From Singulisphaera sp. (GTDB lineage Bacteria; Planctomycetota; Planctomycetia; Isosphaerales; Isosphaeraceae): 45,320 nucleotides of DNA. The stretch is taken from the NCBI GenBank assembly GCA_027451445.1, contig DAIDJG010000582.1, positions 1 to 45,320 on the forward strand, in the 5' to 3' direction. Below the pieces are notes generated by a model that ran no database searches, was not told the origin of the DNA, and worked only from the letters and a program-made list of their open reading frames with translations. Positions 1-8,088 of this stretch are shown piece after piece (position 1 is the stretch's first letter; each line of letters starts with the position of its first letter). The position numbers and the translations under genes were made by a program.

Positions 1-186
1 ATCGAGACACCTGCTGGGCGAAAACTCCTTGCCAAGCAACTGAGGGACTCTCATCCGAAGGAATACCGCGCGGCGATTTGATCAGCCGACCCGTCAAAAC
101 GCGCAACTTCAAAATTCCCAAGGGGGGGAGTTATATGTCGCTCCCGCGTAAACGGAAAAATGACGGTAGGCCATACCGTGTGCCAT

Positions 187-546
187 TCAAACGTTAATCG
201 CTCTAACCTCTCCAAATCCCCATCTCGCTGGTCCGAAAGAATTCCGGCGATCGATGAAACATTTCGCGCCGGCTTGTGGATTACCCCCACAGAGATGACG
301 TGTCCCGATCAAGTCGTGGACGAAGACCCGTCGCAACTCCACCAGGGGAGGGCCGCTCTTGTACCAGTGCGCGGTTCCGGTCACGGCCTCGACCTTGCGT
401 TGACCTCCACCGTACCAGGCGACCTTCAACTGGTAGCCGTTCACCAGGGCTGCGTATGCTCGCTGCGGGGCGTAGGATAGCAACGACATCGTCACTGCCT
501 GGGATGGCTTGAATACGATTACATCGGGCGGCGATGTTGATATCAT
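187..546 (-). pseudogene. Degraded DDE transposase fragment (IS701/IS4-like)
   Basis: The minus-strand reading contains a stretch recognisable from DDE transposases: V-A-W-Y-G-G-G, then V-T-G-T-A-H-W-Y-K-S-G, then V-F-V-H-D. Farther on, an R-R...F-G-E-V-R-A segment resembles the region around the catalytic glutamate. The similarity covers only about 100 residues, against the 350 to 450 usual for such enzymes. It has no convincing N-terminus with the first catalytic aspartates, and the frame closes after the E-V-R-A segment. I see no terminal inverted repeats around it. I take it as the fossil of an insertion sequence and not as a working gene. The family is judged from remembered motif patterns only, so IS701 versus IS4 is not settled. 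Confidence 0.5.
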
Positions 547-782
547 CGACGGCGCTATGACGTTGACCAGGCAAGGTGACAGCCTGCTCGGAGCTTCCTT
601 GGCGAGTGGGCGTCGCGGTTGCCGATCCGCTCACTAGCGCGACAATCCTCGCCGGCGCCGAGTCACGCCGGATGGTGACGTTCAACACTAGCGCCGCCAG
701 GCCGTGAGCCTGGTGTCGGTTTGCGACATGCCATCAATGCGATTCCGATGCCTGAGCGCTCCCTTGAACCGTGCGCAGTCCT

Positions 783-1538
783 TCATTCCCGGTTGACTTC
801 GGAAAGTGACCGAGCGTGGACAGATTCGGCCCGATACTGAAAACCCGATGCGCGCCACCGGACCAGTGTCATGATGGCTTCCACGCCATCCCACCAGCGG
901 ATTTTCTTGCCCTCGTCTTGACCACGAGGGCGATACTGAATCGGCACTTCGTGAATCGTCAAACCGGCCAAACATGACTTGGCTGTGACTTCCGGGCAGA
1001 ACTCGAAGCGCTCGCAGGTCAGGTCCAGGTTTTGAAGCACCTCGGTGCGAAAGGCCTTGTAGCACGTGGCCTCATCCGTCAGCCGTTGCTTGAACAGTAT
1101 GCGCACGAGCAAGTTGAGGAGGACGACGCATACGCGGTTGAGGGTCCACGGCAGCGATTGTTGGGGCTGGAGATATCGGGAACCGTAGACAACTTGCGCC
1201 TGACCACTGAGGATGGGCTCAACGAGTTTTTCGTATTCCGAAGGGTCGTACTCGAGGTCAGCATCCTGTACCAGGACGACTTGCCCGGTCGCTAGACCAA
1301 GTCCGGTGCGGATCGCGGATCCCTTGCCGCGATTGACCGGATGCCGGAGTACCTCCAGAGTTTCCGCAAACTCCTCCCGGTAACGCAACATGACCTCATA
1401 AGTCCCATCCCGACTGCCATCGTCAACGGCGATGACTTGTTTGTTAATCGGCGACGCCATGACCGACTTGAGGAGCTCACCGATCGTTGCAGCCTCGTTG
1501 TAGGCTGGGACGATCACAGTGAGCGTGGGCCGGTTCAT
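783..1538 (-). CDS. GT2 family glycosyltransferase (polyprenyl-phosphate sugar transferase-like)
   Basis: This is a 251-residue GT-A fold glycosyltransferase of family 2, close in layout to dolichyl- or polyprenyl-phosphate mannose synthases. It starts with a nucleotide-binding strand (T-V-I-V-P-A-Y-N-E). It then has D-D-G-S-R-D-G-T near residue 35 and the metal-binding D-A-D-L-E-Y-D-P near residue 85. The C-terminal part carries a basic K-K-I-R-W-W-D-G segment common in this subfamily. The expected role is transfer of a sugar from a nucleotide donor to a lipid carrier on the cytoplasmic side, which would feed the GT-C enzymes found farther along the window. The ATG at 1538 was chosen because an AGGGA ribosome site lies six bases upstream and the homology begins there; the frame stays open to 1814 without family signal. 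It is the last gene of the cluster after the MauE-like gene, about 195 bases away. Confidence 0.85.
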   Translation of the reverse strand: MNRPTLTVIVPAYNEAATIGELLKSVMASPINKQVIAVDDGSRDGTYEVMLRYREEFAETLEVLRHPVNRGKGSAIRTGLGLATGQVVLVQDADLEYDPSEYEKLVEPILSGQAQVVYGSRYLQPQQSLPWTLNRVCVVLLNLLVRILFKQRLTDEATCYKAFRTEVLQNLDLTCERFEFCPEVTAKSCLAGLTIHEVPIQYRPRGQDEGKKIRWWDGVEAIMTLVRWRASGFQYRAESVHARSLSEVNRE

Positions 1539-1732
1539 AGGTTGTCCCTGGGGATGCGCACGCAGGAATCTTTCGCCGATCAATCGATCCGTCATCAAGA
1601 GTGGGAAGCAACCGAGGCTCTTCGTTGGAGATACGAACCATGCCGTAGCATGCGCCAGCGAGCAATCGGATCCATCATCACCTGGCTCTGGTGCCTCGTC
1701 CAGCGAAAAGCCATAACCTGCCCGTGCTCCGC

Positions 1733-2689
1733 TCAAAGAGCGGTCGGCTCGGACACGACGGCGACGACAGTTCCGTCGTCGATCCGGATCAAAAGCGGTG
1801 TCGTCACGAACCAATCCTCATCGTCATCCAAGCGACCGCGAAGGATGGGTGACGACGGGTCGCTCTTCCCGTAGCCAGCTTTGCCATAAGGAGGCACCTC
1901 GATCAAGGCAATGGGCCATTGTGCTGCGTCGGCCGAAGGGAGTTGGCGAATCTCATAGGCACGGATGATTGCTTGACATTTTGGACAGTCGTGATGGTAC
2001 AGGAGCACCGTCCATCGGCCGCGGCGTAATGTTTCACCGATATCGATATTGGAAAGTAAGGGGAACGCGCGTCCCTCCCACAATTCGGGTTCGAGGACAA
2101 CGACTTTCCGACTCCCGATCAGACGGTTCGCGGCCTTGAAGAGTTCGGGCGAGACGAACGCACCGAGCGACACGCCGAGAATCATCAGAAGAAGGGAGGT
2201 GATCCGTAAACTGCGCAGTGTCGGAGGCCTTGACGGTGAGTCCGGGGGATGTTCGTGACCGCGTGGGGGCAAAGGCACCCAGATGGTCAGAGCCACGAGC
2301 GCCGCGACATCGATGGCGACCGTCCACCAGGGGCTCACGGCGACCCGACCAAAACAGCCGCAAGAGGTTGATCCTCGCAATCCGCTTCCCAGCGCGATGG
2401 GGGCGAAGACGGAAAAGCACACGGTCGTAGCGAGCCAAAGCGAGACTCGCTGCCACCCCGTAAGGAGCCATGATCCGAGGACAAATTCGAAGACGATGAG
2501 CGCTGACGATAAGGAGTGGGACGGAAGTCCAAGGATCCCCTGGTGGGACGTCGTGGATGGGTACAGTGCCTTGAGAGCGGCCGCGATAAACAGGAGCAAG
2601 GCGAGAAGACGCCGCACAATGTCGAAGCCTCTGACACTCCCTGAGGAACGAACGAGGGACTGCCTGATTCTGCGCGCGAACGGTATCAC
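1733..2689 (-). CDS. MauE/DoxX-like redox membrane protein with thioredoxin-like C-terminal domain
   Basis: This 318-residue protein has two parts. The first about 190 residues hold four to five membrane segments and the C-G-C-F-G motif (near residue 110) typical of MauE/DoxX-type proteins, which are thought to pass electrons for disulfide chemistry. The last about 110 residues are predicted to lie outside the membrane and hold H-H-D-C-P-K-C, a thioredoxin-like C-x-x-C site. A fusion of a redox membrane core with its thioredoxin partner would act like MauE plus MauD in methylamine dehydrogenase maturation. The start is a GTG whose GTGA overlaps the stop of the DUF1573 gene, so the two are probably translationally coupled. 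Likely targets are the Cys-rich exported proteins upstream in the cluster (3400-3606 and 7219-8088); that link is inference. The reading as a redox protein is strong, the substrate unknown. Confidence 0.8.
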   Translation of the reverse strand: MIPFARRIRQSLVRSSGSVRGFDIVRRLLALLLFIAAALKALYPSTTSHQGILGLPSHSLSSALIVFEFVLGSWLLTGWQRVSLWLATTVCFSVFAPIALGSGLRGSTSCGCFGRVAVSPWWTVAIDVAALVALTIWVPLPPRGHEHPPDSPSRPPTLRSLRITSLLLMILGVSLGAFVSPELFKAANRLIGSRKVVVLEPELWEGRAFPLLSNIDIGETLRRGRWTVLLYHHDCPKCQAIIRAYEIRQLPSADAAQWPIALIEVPPYGKAGYGKSDPSSPILRGRLDDDEDWFVTTPLLIRIDDGTVVAVVSEPTAL

Positions 2690-3156
2690 TGTGCTACCGC
2701 AGATGTTGTATGTGCCGCCGTTTTCGTGTCCACGGGACGATCCTCAACAACGGCTTTGAGCGAGAAAATCACGTTCTTGTCCGTTGGATCGTTTGAAACG
2801 ATTCGAAACTGCTTTACCACCGGACCAACGAGATTCGATGTGTTCAACTTGACCTGAATCCGCCCGCGGCCATGGGGTGGTATCGGGTCTCTGGAGTAGT
2901 CGATAACCTCGATGCAGGCAGCGCAGCCCGGTTTTACGGATGTGAGTATCAGCGGCTTCCGACCCGAATTCCGAACGGTCACTTCGCAAGAGACCTTCTG
3001 GCCTTCAGAGACCTTGCCAAGGTCCTTGACAAGCGAATCGAACGCGATCCGAGGACGGTTCGACGCGGGGCCGAAATGCTCGTTCGCGGCGTCGATGAGC
3101 GAACCGATGAAAAAACAAAAAGCGAGGACGACAACGATCAGTTTCACCGTACGCAA
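2686..3156 (-). CDS. DUF1573 domain protein, membrane-anchored
   Basis: The protein is 156 residues with an N-terminal hydrophobic segment (about residues 4-24) that anchors or exports it, followed by one DUF1573 Ig-like beta domain. The family signature is visible as a D-L-G-K-V-S-E-G-Q turn, then V-R-N-S-G, then a two-cysteine motif (G-C-A-A-C) where most relatives have S-C-G-C. The function of DUF1573 is not established; it is common in exported proteins of Planctomycetota and Bacteroidota. The frame opens at a TTG at 3204, but a second TTG at 3156 has GAGGAG six bases upstream and directly precedes the basic-plus-hydrophobic leader, so I chose it. Its stop overlaps the GTG of the MauE-like gene. 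This pairing and the free cysteine pair suggest work in the same redox unit, which is inference. Confidence 0.8.
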   Translation of the reverse strand: MRTVKLIVVVLAFCFFIGSLIDAANEHFGPASNRPRIAFDSLVKDLGKVSEGQKVSCEVTVRNSGRKPLILTSVKPGCAACIEVIDYSRDPIPPHGRGRIQVKLNTSNLVGPVVKQFRIVSNDPTDKNVIFSLKAVVEDRPVDTKTAAHTTSAVAQ

Positions 3157-3399
3157 TGAGAACTCCTCGCGCTCAGCTCTTCGTATGACGGATTGAACCC
3201 ACAACGCGGTTGTCGGCCAAGCGGACGGTCTGTTCCAAAAGAGCGGTCACTGCTCAACTGCGGCGTACGTGAACTAAGCTCGATCGGCCAAGGCATGACC
3301 GGCAGTCGGAATCTGCCGTCGGTCGTGCTGCTGGGGGTACGAGGTTTGACACTCAAGAACGCGCGAGTCCTGCAGTGACCGCCCAAGGAACGGTGTGGC

Positions 3400-3606
3400 T
3401 CATTCGGAAAGGCAGCACGTTCCCGTATCTGGGCAGCAGACGTAGGGAGACGGGCATGGATTCTCCTGGTCGCAGGATTGTCCTTGTGCCTGCACGGTCA
3501 CTTCCGGGATGGTCCCGGAGATCAACAACCCGGCGCCGATGTAGGTCAGCGCGCTCAGCCAAAACCGGCCGCGAAAGGAGACGTAATACAGGATGCGGTC
3601 AATCAT
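3400..3606 (-). CDS. Small exported Cys-rich peptide, granulin-like cysteine spacing
   Basis: A 68-residue protein preceded by an excellent ribosome site (GGAGGAATT) at proper distance from the ATG at 3606. Residues 15-32 form a hydrophobic signal or anchor segment. The last 24 residues are cysteine-rich with the order C-x5-C-x5-CC-x5-CC (cysteines 45, 51, 57, 58, 64, 65). That spacing resembles the start of a granulin or knottin-type disulfide fold, although such a short form is only half a granulin. Six cysteines suggest three disulfides formed outside the cytoplasm, which fits the MauE/thioredoxin-like gene two genes downstream. I know of no named family for it. It could be a peptide bacteriocin, a matrix component or an adhesin tip; nothing in the sequence decides. 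The gap to the DUF1573 gene is about 240 bases. Confidence 0.7.
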   Translation of the reverse strand: MIDRILYYVSFRGRFWLSALTYIGAGLLISGTIPEVTVQAQGQSCDQENPCPSPYVCCPDTGTCCLSE

Positions 3607-3796
3607 GGGAATTCCTCCTTCGTGCTCGAGAAATCAACCACTTCACCCGCGACGAAACCGAGTATTCGCGACATATTTGAGGAGACGGGTGAGCCTCCTC
3701 ATATCCACGTCGCTAGAAAGCCTTCCCAAACTCTCGCCGCAAAATTCGGGGGGCTTGAACAGACCAATCCCAATCTAGCAGTTTGCTGTGTGCTCC

Positions 3797-4963
3797 TCAC
3801 TTAGGCTTGACCCTCGACCGGATCACCCCGACGGCAGCCAGGATCACGATGCCGGCAACGACGAAGACCAGACGCATCGAGAGACGGGCGGGCGGCGCTT
3901 GGGCCGACGGACTCGGCTCCCATTCGGGAGGTGTACCCCCTTCCTTGGGAGGCTGCATCACTGCACCGTTCGCGTAGCTGAGGCCGGTGTTCTTCAACAA
4001 CTCCTGAACTTCTCTCTCATGTTCGTTGCGCTGCATCTGCTCGGTAGCCCGCTTATTCGCGGCCTTGTACAGTCCCTCCGACAGACGCTTATCGGCCTCG
4101 CCCATCTTCTGGTCGTAAGGAATGTAGCCTTCACGCGAATAGACACGCTCGACATCGAAGAGGCTCTGAACGACTCCCGACATCCCATGTCGTAACATGC
4201 CCGACTCGCTCATCACGAAGGCGTCGATTCGGGACTCGGCGGCGCCTGGCGGCAGTTCCTTGTTGGCCACAAACGCCGCGATCGGAGCGTAGGCCATTGC
4301 TTTGTCGGCCAGTAACGGATTTTGTCCCAGTACTGTGTCGACCTCGTTTTGGTTCAAACGCTTTCCGTTAAAATACAAATACTGAGGGAAGAAGTAGTTC
4401 CCAATCTGCCCTGATATCTCCTCAAGGTAGGCCTTGGCCGCACTTTCCGCGATCCGTTTGCGCACTTCCGGAGGGGTATCGGTGTACCTCGCATCGACGA
4501 AAGCGGCAAGGTATTGCGGGAGGCGCTCGGCTTCTATTTTCGCGGCTTTCCGATTCGCATCGGTGGTCGGGGGAAGGATGGCGTAGTTGTTGAGATCGAC
4601 GCGATAATGAGCCTGGAGGGTCTCGAAAAGGTCATCTGAGAGGAGGGGTGATGAGTTAAAGAGAGAAGTCAAATACAGGCCAACGTGTTCCTTGGCGTGT
4701 TTGAGGCGATCGTCGCTCACGTCGGGCAAGTTGGAGAGGGTTTTCACGGTGAGGTTGACGACTCGGTCCTGCCGCTCGCGCGTGAAATAGGAGCTGGCCC
4801 GGATGGCATCGGTCAGCACACCGATGACCGCACGGTTCTTGTTTCCTGCCTCCAGCGTTGCGCCGGTGACCGGCTGGACACTGTTATCGGCCGCGCGCGA
4901 TTCGAGATGTCCGACGAGGACCACGAGCAAGACCAGTGAAAGCACGAAGTATCGTCCACCCAT
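3797..4963 (-). CDS. Exported protein of unknown function with C-terminal membrane anchor
   Basis: I do not recognise a family. The 388-residue product begins with a clear signal peptide (residues 1-25, ending near S-R-A-A). It continues as a mostly helical domain of about 320 residues rich in charged residues, then has a Pro-rich linker, and ends with one membrane segment (about residues 360-380) and a basic tail. It should therefore sit outside the cytoplasmic membrane, anchored at its C-terminus. The ATG at 4963 was chosen because GAGGAG lies seven bases upstream and the signal peptide starts there; the frame stays open to 5119 without leader character. The start lies one base past the stop of the 4965-6887 gene, so the two are cotranscribed and probably coupled. 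The gene at 8085-9122 has the same leader-helical-anchor layout and may play a parallel part. Confidence 0.7.
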   Translation of the reverse strand: MGGRYFVLSLVLLVVLVGHLESRAADNSVQPVTGATLEAGNKNRAVIGVLTDAIRASSYFTRERQDRVVNLTVKTLSNLPDVSDDRLKHAKEHVGLYLTSLFNSSPLLSDDLFETLQAHYRVDLNNYAILPPTTDANRKAAKIEAERLPQYLAAFVDARYTDTPPEVRKRIAESAAKAYLEEISGQIGNYFFPQYLYFNGKRLNQNEVDTVLGQNPLLADKAMAYAPIAAFVANKELPPGAAESRIDAFVMSESGMLRHGMSGVVQSLFDVERVYSREGYIPYDQKMGEADKRLSEGLYKAANKRATEQMQRNEHEREVQELLKNTGLSYANGAVMQPPKEGGTPPEWEPSPSAQAPPARLSMRLVFVVAGIVILAAVGVIRSRVKPK

Positions 4964-4964
4964 C

Positions 4965-6887
4965 TCATTTCTCCTCGTGGGACATTTTGCCGGCGTCGAG
5001 GTCTTTGAGGATTGATCGCGTGACATAGTTGATCCTATCGGCGTAGCAGTAATTTGGTTCCGGGAAGCGGTTCTCGTTGGAGGAGAACCGCTGTCTGAGC
5101 AGTGGTTCGAGGATTGCAAGCTTGCGGCCGAGCGTTACGTCGAGGTCGCTCCGTGCCGACGCGGCTCGCAGGGCGAGTAAGGCGAATCCAATCCGGTTCT
5201 GATCGATCAACCGTCCAATGTGAGCTCGAAGCTCACCCGGCCCGCAGGCCGTATAGGCCGGCGCCAGGCAATCAGAGGCCACCCTCCATCCGTCGTTCTC
5301 GCCGCAGAACTCATAACACGTTTGCGTTAGCCCCTCGATGCTGTAAACATACATGTCGTCGCCGATGGCATCGCGAGAGACTAACTCCCGGTAACGTTTT
5401 AGTCCATCCCGAAGTCGACTCCAGTCGCGCGCCACCAAAGCCGCAAAAATGTTGTACTTCAGGCGGCTCCTCTGAACGGCCAAATTGACCGGAGGTGCGA
5501 GATCCCCAACGGCATAGTACGTTGGTTCGAACCGGACACGATGTTCATCGAGCGCCTGGTACACGGCCTGAATCCGGTCACTGGCTTCCAGCACGCTTGG
5601 GTCTCGAGGATCAAGCTTGAGCGACCGTGACGGTCCGTATTGCACGTTCTTGTACCGCAGCGAGAACAAGCATTGACCGTTGCACTCGATCGTCAGCCGG
5701 ACGGGCACATTTTGTCCATCGCTTCCCCCGTCGAAAACGACATCGATCCGTCGTCCGCCCGCCAGATACTGGCGACGGCTCGTGGGTTGGAACAACCCTT
5801 CGTTCGTGACCTTTCCCACCACCTCCCGGGTCATCGAGTACACGATGTCGCTGTGATGGAGTAGTGGAGTCGCCTCTTGCTGGCAGGTGATGCGGGCCAG
5901 CCTTCCGTGGGCGAATCTGAGTTCCGCACGCTGAACTCGCGCTTGGTCTCTCCACAGCTCATACACAAAAGCGCCTGGAACCGCGGATTGAGCAGAGTCG
6001 AACGAGAAAGTGACTTCGCTTTGAGGACCGTAAAGCCACTTCCAGAGACGGACACTGTCGAGAAGCGAAAAAAGCTGCGGAGGATTGTTAAATACTGGAG
6101 TCTTCTCGCCCACTTGTTCGGTCGCGGCGACCACTCTGCCGTGATTCTCGAAAAGCTGGAGCTTTTGCGGTCCCCAGGTCACTTCGAACCGATTCGGCTC
6201 GATCGGGAAATCCAACCCTCGGTTCACGAGAAGCGGTTCAGACCAGTGACCCGCCATGCGCCCTTCGCTCGTAGACAGCGATGCCTCAAACATCATCACC
6301 ACCGGGTAGTCCATCCGGCAGTACGGGTACCGGCGTCCAGTCGCCTTGAATCGCACGGAGCGGCCAGGCGGCAACGCGAAGTTCGATGCCTCGCGCCGAA
6401 TCGCCTCGCGCAACGGTGGGTTCTCCACCACGGTCTCGGCGAGAGGTTTGTTCGTATAGTCGTGGTGGAACAACCGGAAAGGCCGGAATCGCTCGAGTTC
6501 CGCCATTTCTTGGAAGAGGAACACCGAAGCGAGAAACGAATCGACACTCTCCTTCCGGAGCAGGACAGCGTCCCAGTCATGAGAATCGAACTCGCTCTGA
6601 AGCTCAGAGCGCATCTCCTTCAGCTTCTTATCGATCTCTCCAGCAACATCTTCCGTCAACTTTCGCGCAATATCATTGTCGGGGGGAGCGCCCAAAGCCC
6701 ATCCACCAAGGGGCATTGAGCCGACGAGCCATCCCATTGTCCACAAGCCGATGAGGAAGCTGCGGACGTTGCGCCAACTCCCCAGGAGAATAGGACGCCA
6801 CCCCTCGCACGCGCGGCAATGAGTCGTCGCCCACGTCTGCATCACGGCTTCGGCATCGTTTTCAGGAGGTGATTTCCAATTCGTCAT
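4965..6887 (-). CDS. Large exported or membrane-anchored protein of unknown function
   Basis: A 640-residue protein that I cannot place in a family. An N-terminal hydrophobic segment (about residues 44-66) after a basic stretch works as a late signal or anchor, so nearly all of the protein is expected outside the cytoplasm. A helical acidic/basic stretch follows (about 75-100), then a beta-rich middle (about 150-430), then an alpha-helical C-terminal third containing several cysteines. No catalytic motif is visible. The ATG at 6887 has a GAGAAG box upstream; an ATG 15 codons later is possible. It is coupled to the next gene, whose start lies just after its stop. With genes at 3797-4963, 7219-8088 and 8085-9122 it forms a cluster of surface proteins of unknown purpose. 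Confidence 0.7.
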   Translation of the reverse strand: MTNWKSPPENDAEAVMQTWATTHCRACEGWRPILLGSWRNVRSFLIGLWTMGWLVGSMPLGGWALGAPPDNDIARKLTEDVAGEIDKKLKEMRSELQSEFDSHDWDAVLLRKESVDSFLASVFLFQEMAELERFRPFRLFHHDYTNKPLAETVVENPPLREAIRREASNFALPPGRSVRFKATGRRYPYCRMDYPVVMMFEASLSTSEGRMAGHWSEPLLVNRGLDFPIEPNRFEVTWGPQKLQLFENHGRVVAATEQVGEKTPVFNNPPQLFSLLDSVRLWKWLYGPQSEVTFSFDSAQSAVPGAFVYELWRDQARVQRAELRFAHGRLARITCQQEATPLLHHSDIVYSMTREVVGKVTNEGLFQPTSRRQYLAGGRRIDVVFDGGSDGQNVPVRLTIECNGQCLFSLRYKNVQYGPSRSLKLDPRDPSVLEASDRIQAVYQALDEHRVRFEPTYYAVGDLAPPVNLAVQRSRLKYNIFAALVARDWSRLRDGLKRYRELVSRDAIGDDMYVYSIEGLTQTCYEFCGENDGWRVASDCLAPAYTACGPGELRAHIGRLIDQNRIGFALLALRAASARSDLDVTLGRKLAILEPLLRQRFSSNENRFPEPNYCYADRINYVTRSILKDLDAGKMSHEEK

Positions 6888-7043
6888 AGACTTCTCAGAC
6901 TTTTGTGCGATTCACATGCTGAACCCGTTGCTAGCCGGATCGGCGTACAATGGCGAAATCAGGCGGCCCGCAATGGTAGGTATCGAGTGGCCGAGTTGAA
7001 AATTCAACGCAACGGACCGATGGGGGCTGCGTGGCGTTCGCTA

Positions 7044-7088
7044 CGCTCCGGACAGACCGGCCCGATCTTAGGAGGCTTGTCCGGAGCG
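7044..7088. repeat. 11-bp inverted repeat in the 7.0 kb intergenic gap
   Basis: Perfect arms CGCTCCGGACA (7044-7054) and TGTCCGGAGCG (7078-7088) are separated by 23 bases in the roughly 330-base gap between the gene ending at 7219 and the gene starting at 6887. No T-run follows on either strand, so it is not a textbook terminator. It could be a dispersed palindromic repeat or an mRNA processing hairpin. Nothing else in the gap is recognisable. Confidence 0.45.
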
Positions 7089-7218
7089 CGCGTGCCTTCC
7101 AACGAGAGTTTGGTCCGTCGAGGCCTTGATCCGCCGGATCGCAGGGACGGTGGGTAACACCGCCCCCCCTGCGGTCTCAAACCAGTTCGAGGCCTGAGGG
7201 CCTGGCCCGCTGGTTGAT

Positions 7219-8088
7219 TCAATTCACTGTGCAGTTTGCATTGGCACTCGAACTGAAGCTAGCCGACCCAGTCGTCGCCGCCCAACCAGCACCACCCGTG
7301 GCGTTAGCACTTCCCGACATGGACCTCGTGAAGGCGAAGTTGGTGCAATTGTTCGTGTACGTACAGCCAGCCGCCACCTGGTAGCTCGCCGATCCCGACA
7401 CATTGAGTTGGCCGGTGACGGACTGGGTTCCCGAGCTGCTGTAAGAACCGCTCACATTAGCACCGCCAGATTGGTTGACTTGGCCGCCGAGATTACCCGA
7501 GGCGGTGTTGGTGTTAGTCGAACTCGAGAATGATGTGCTCAAGCTGATCGTCTGATTGTTCAAGGTCGCAGTGGCGGGCGCGGGTCCGTTGCACGCACCG
7601 CTGAAACTCGCACTCGCCGAAGCGCTGGAACCAACCTGCGCGGCAGAGACCACGGTGATGGACGCATTTCCGCCCCCGGATGCCGTGAAGGTGACGGGCC
7701 GCGCGCAAGCGGGACCCGCTCCAGTCCAGACGTTGACTTTGAATGTGTTATAACTCGCGTTGGCGGTCGCGGTGACGCTCCACGCACCGGGCCCGCCCCA
7801 AAAGGGAGCGCTGATGTTGCCGCTCCCGACTGCCTGAGCGCTGCAACTCGATTGCCCCACGGTCGGCGTCGCGCTGCAACTCCCCGACCCGACCTGTCTT
7901 TGAAGAACACCAAACAGGATTGTGAAGCTCTGAGGTCTTGTCGCCGTGGAGTTTGGATTGGTCGTAACGTTGTCCGACCAATTGCCCGGCCCACAGCACT
8001 TTCCAGCGCAATCAATAGCCCCCCGAGTGGTGGCACTTCCGACGACGACAAGCGTCAGGACTGCGAGCGCGGCAAAAGCCTTCATCAT
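7219..8088 (-). CDS. Secreted Ser/Thr/Asn/Gly-rich protein with ten cysteines
   Basis: The 289-residue product has a clean signal peptide (residues 1-23, ending near T-R-G-A) and then a low-complexity beta-type sequence dominated by Ser, Thr, Asn, Gly and Ala. This composition is common in secreted filament, adhesin and matrix proteins. Ten cysteines are present, including a C-A-G-K-C-C cluster right after the leader; the even number suggests five disulfides. There is no anchor at the C-terminus, so it is released or held by partners. The ATG at 8088 lies within an ATGATGA context overlapping the stop of the 8085-9122 gene and has GGAG seven bases upstream. It is a plausible substrate of the MauE/thioredoxin-like protein downstream in the cluster (inference). 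I cannot name a family. Confidence 0.7.
   Translation of the reverse strand: MMKAFAALAVLTLVVVGSATTRGAIDCAGKCCGPGNWSDNVTTNPNSTATRPQSFTILFGVLQRQVGSGSCSATPTVGQSSCSAQAVGSGNISAPFWGGPGAWSVTATANASYNTFKVNVWTGAGPACARPVTFTASGGGNASITVVSAAQVGSSASASASFSGACNGPAPATATLNNQTISLSTSFSSSTNTNTASGNLGGQVNQSGGANVSGSYSSSGTQSVTGQLNVSGSASYQVAAGCTYTNNCTNFAFTRSMSGSANATGGAGWAATTGSASFSSSANANCTVN

Noticed and set aside
1-186. Left edge examined for a gene or IS end
   Set aside because: No frame with motif or leader and no inverted repeat that could be paired with the transposase remnant.
7044-7088. Inverted repeat considered as a rho-independent terminator
   Set aside because: The loop is 23 bases long and no T-run follows on either strand, so it is listed only as a repeat.
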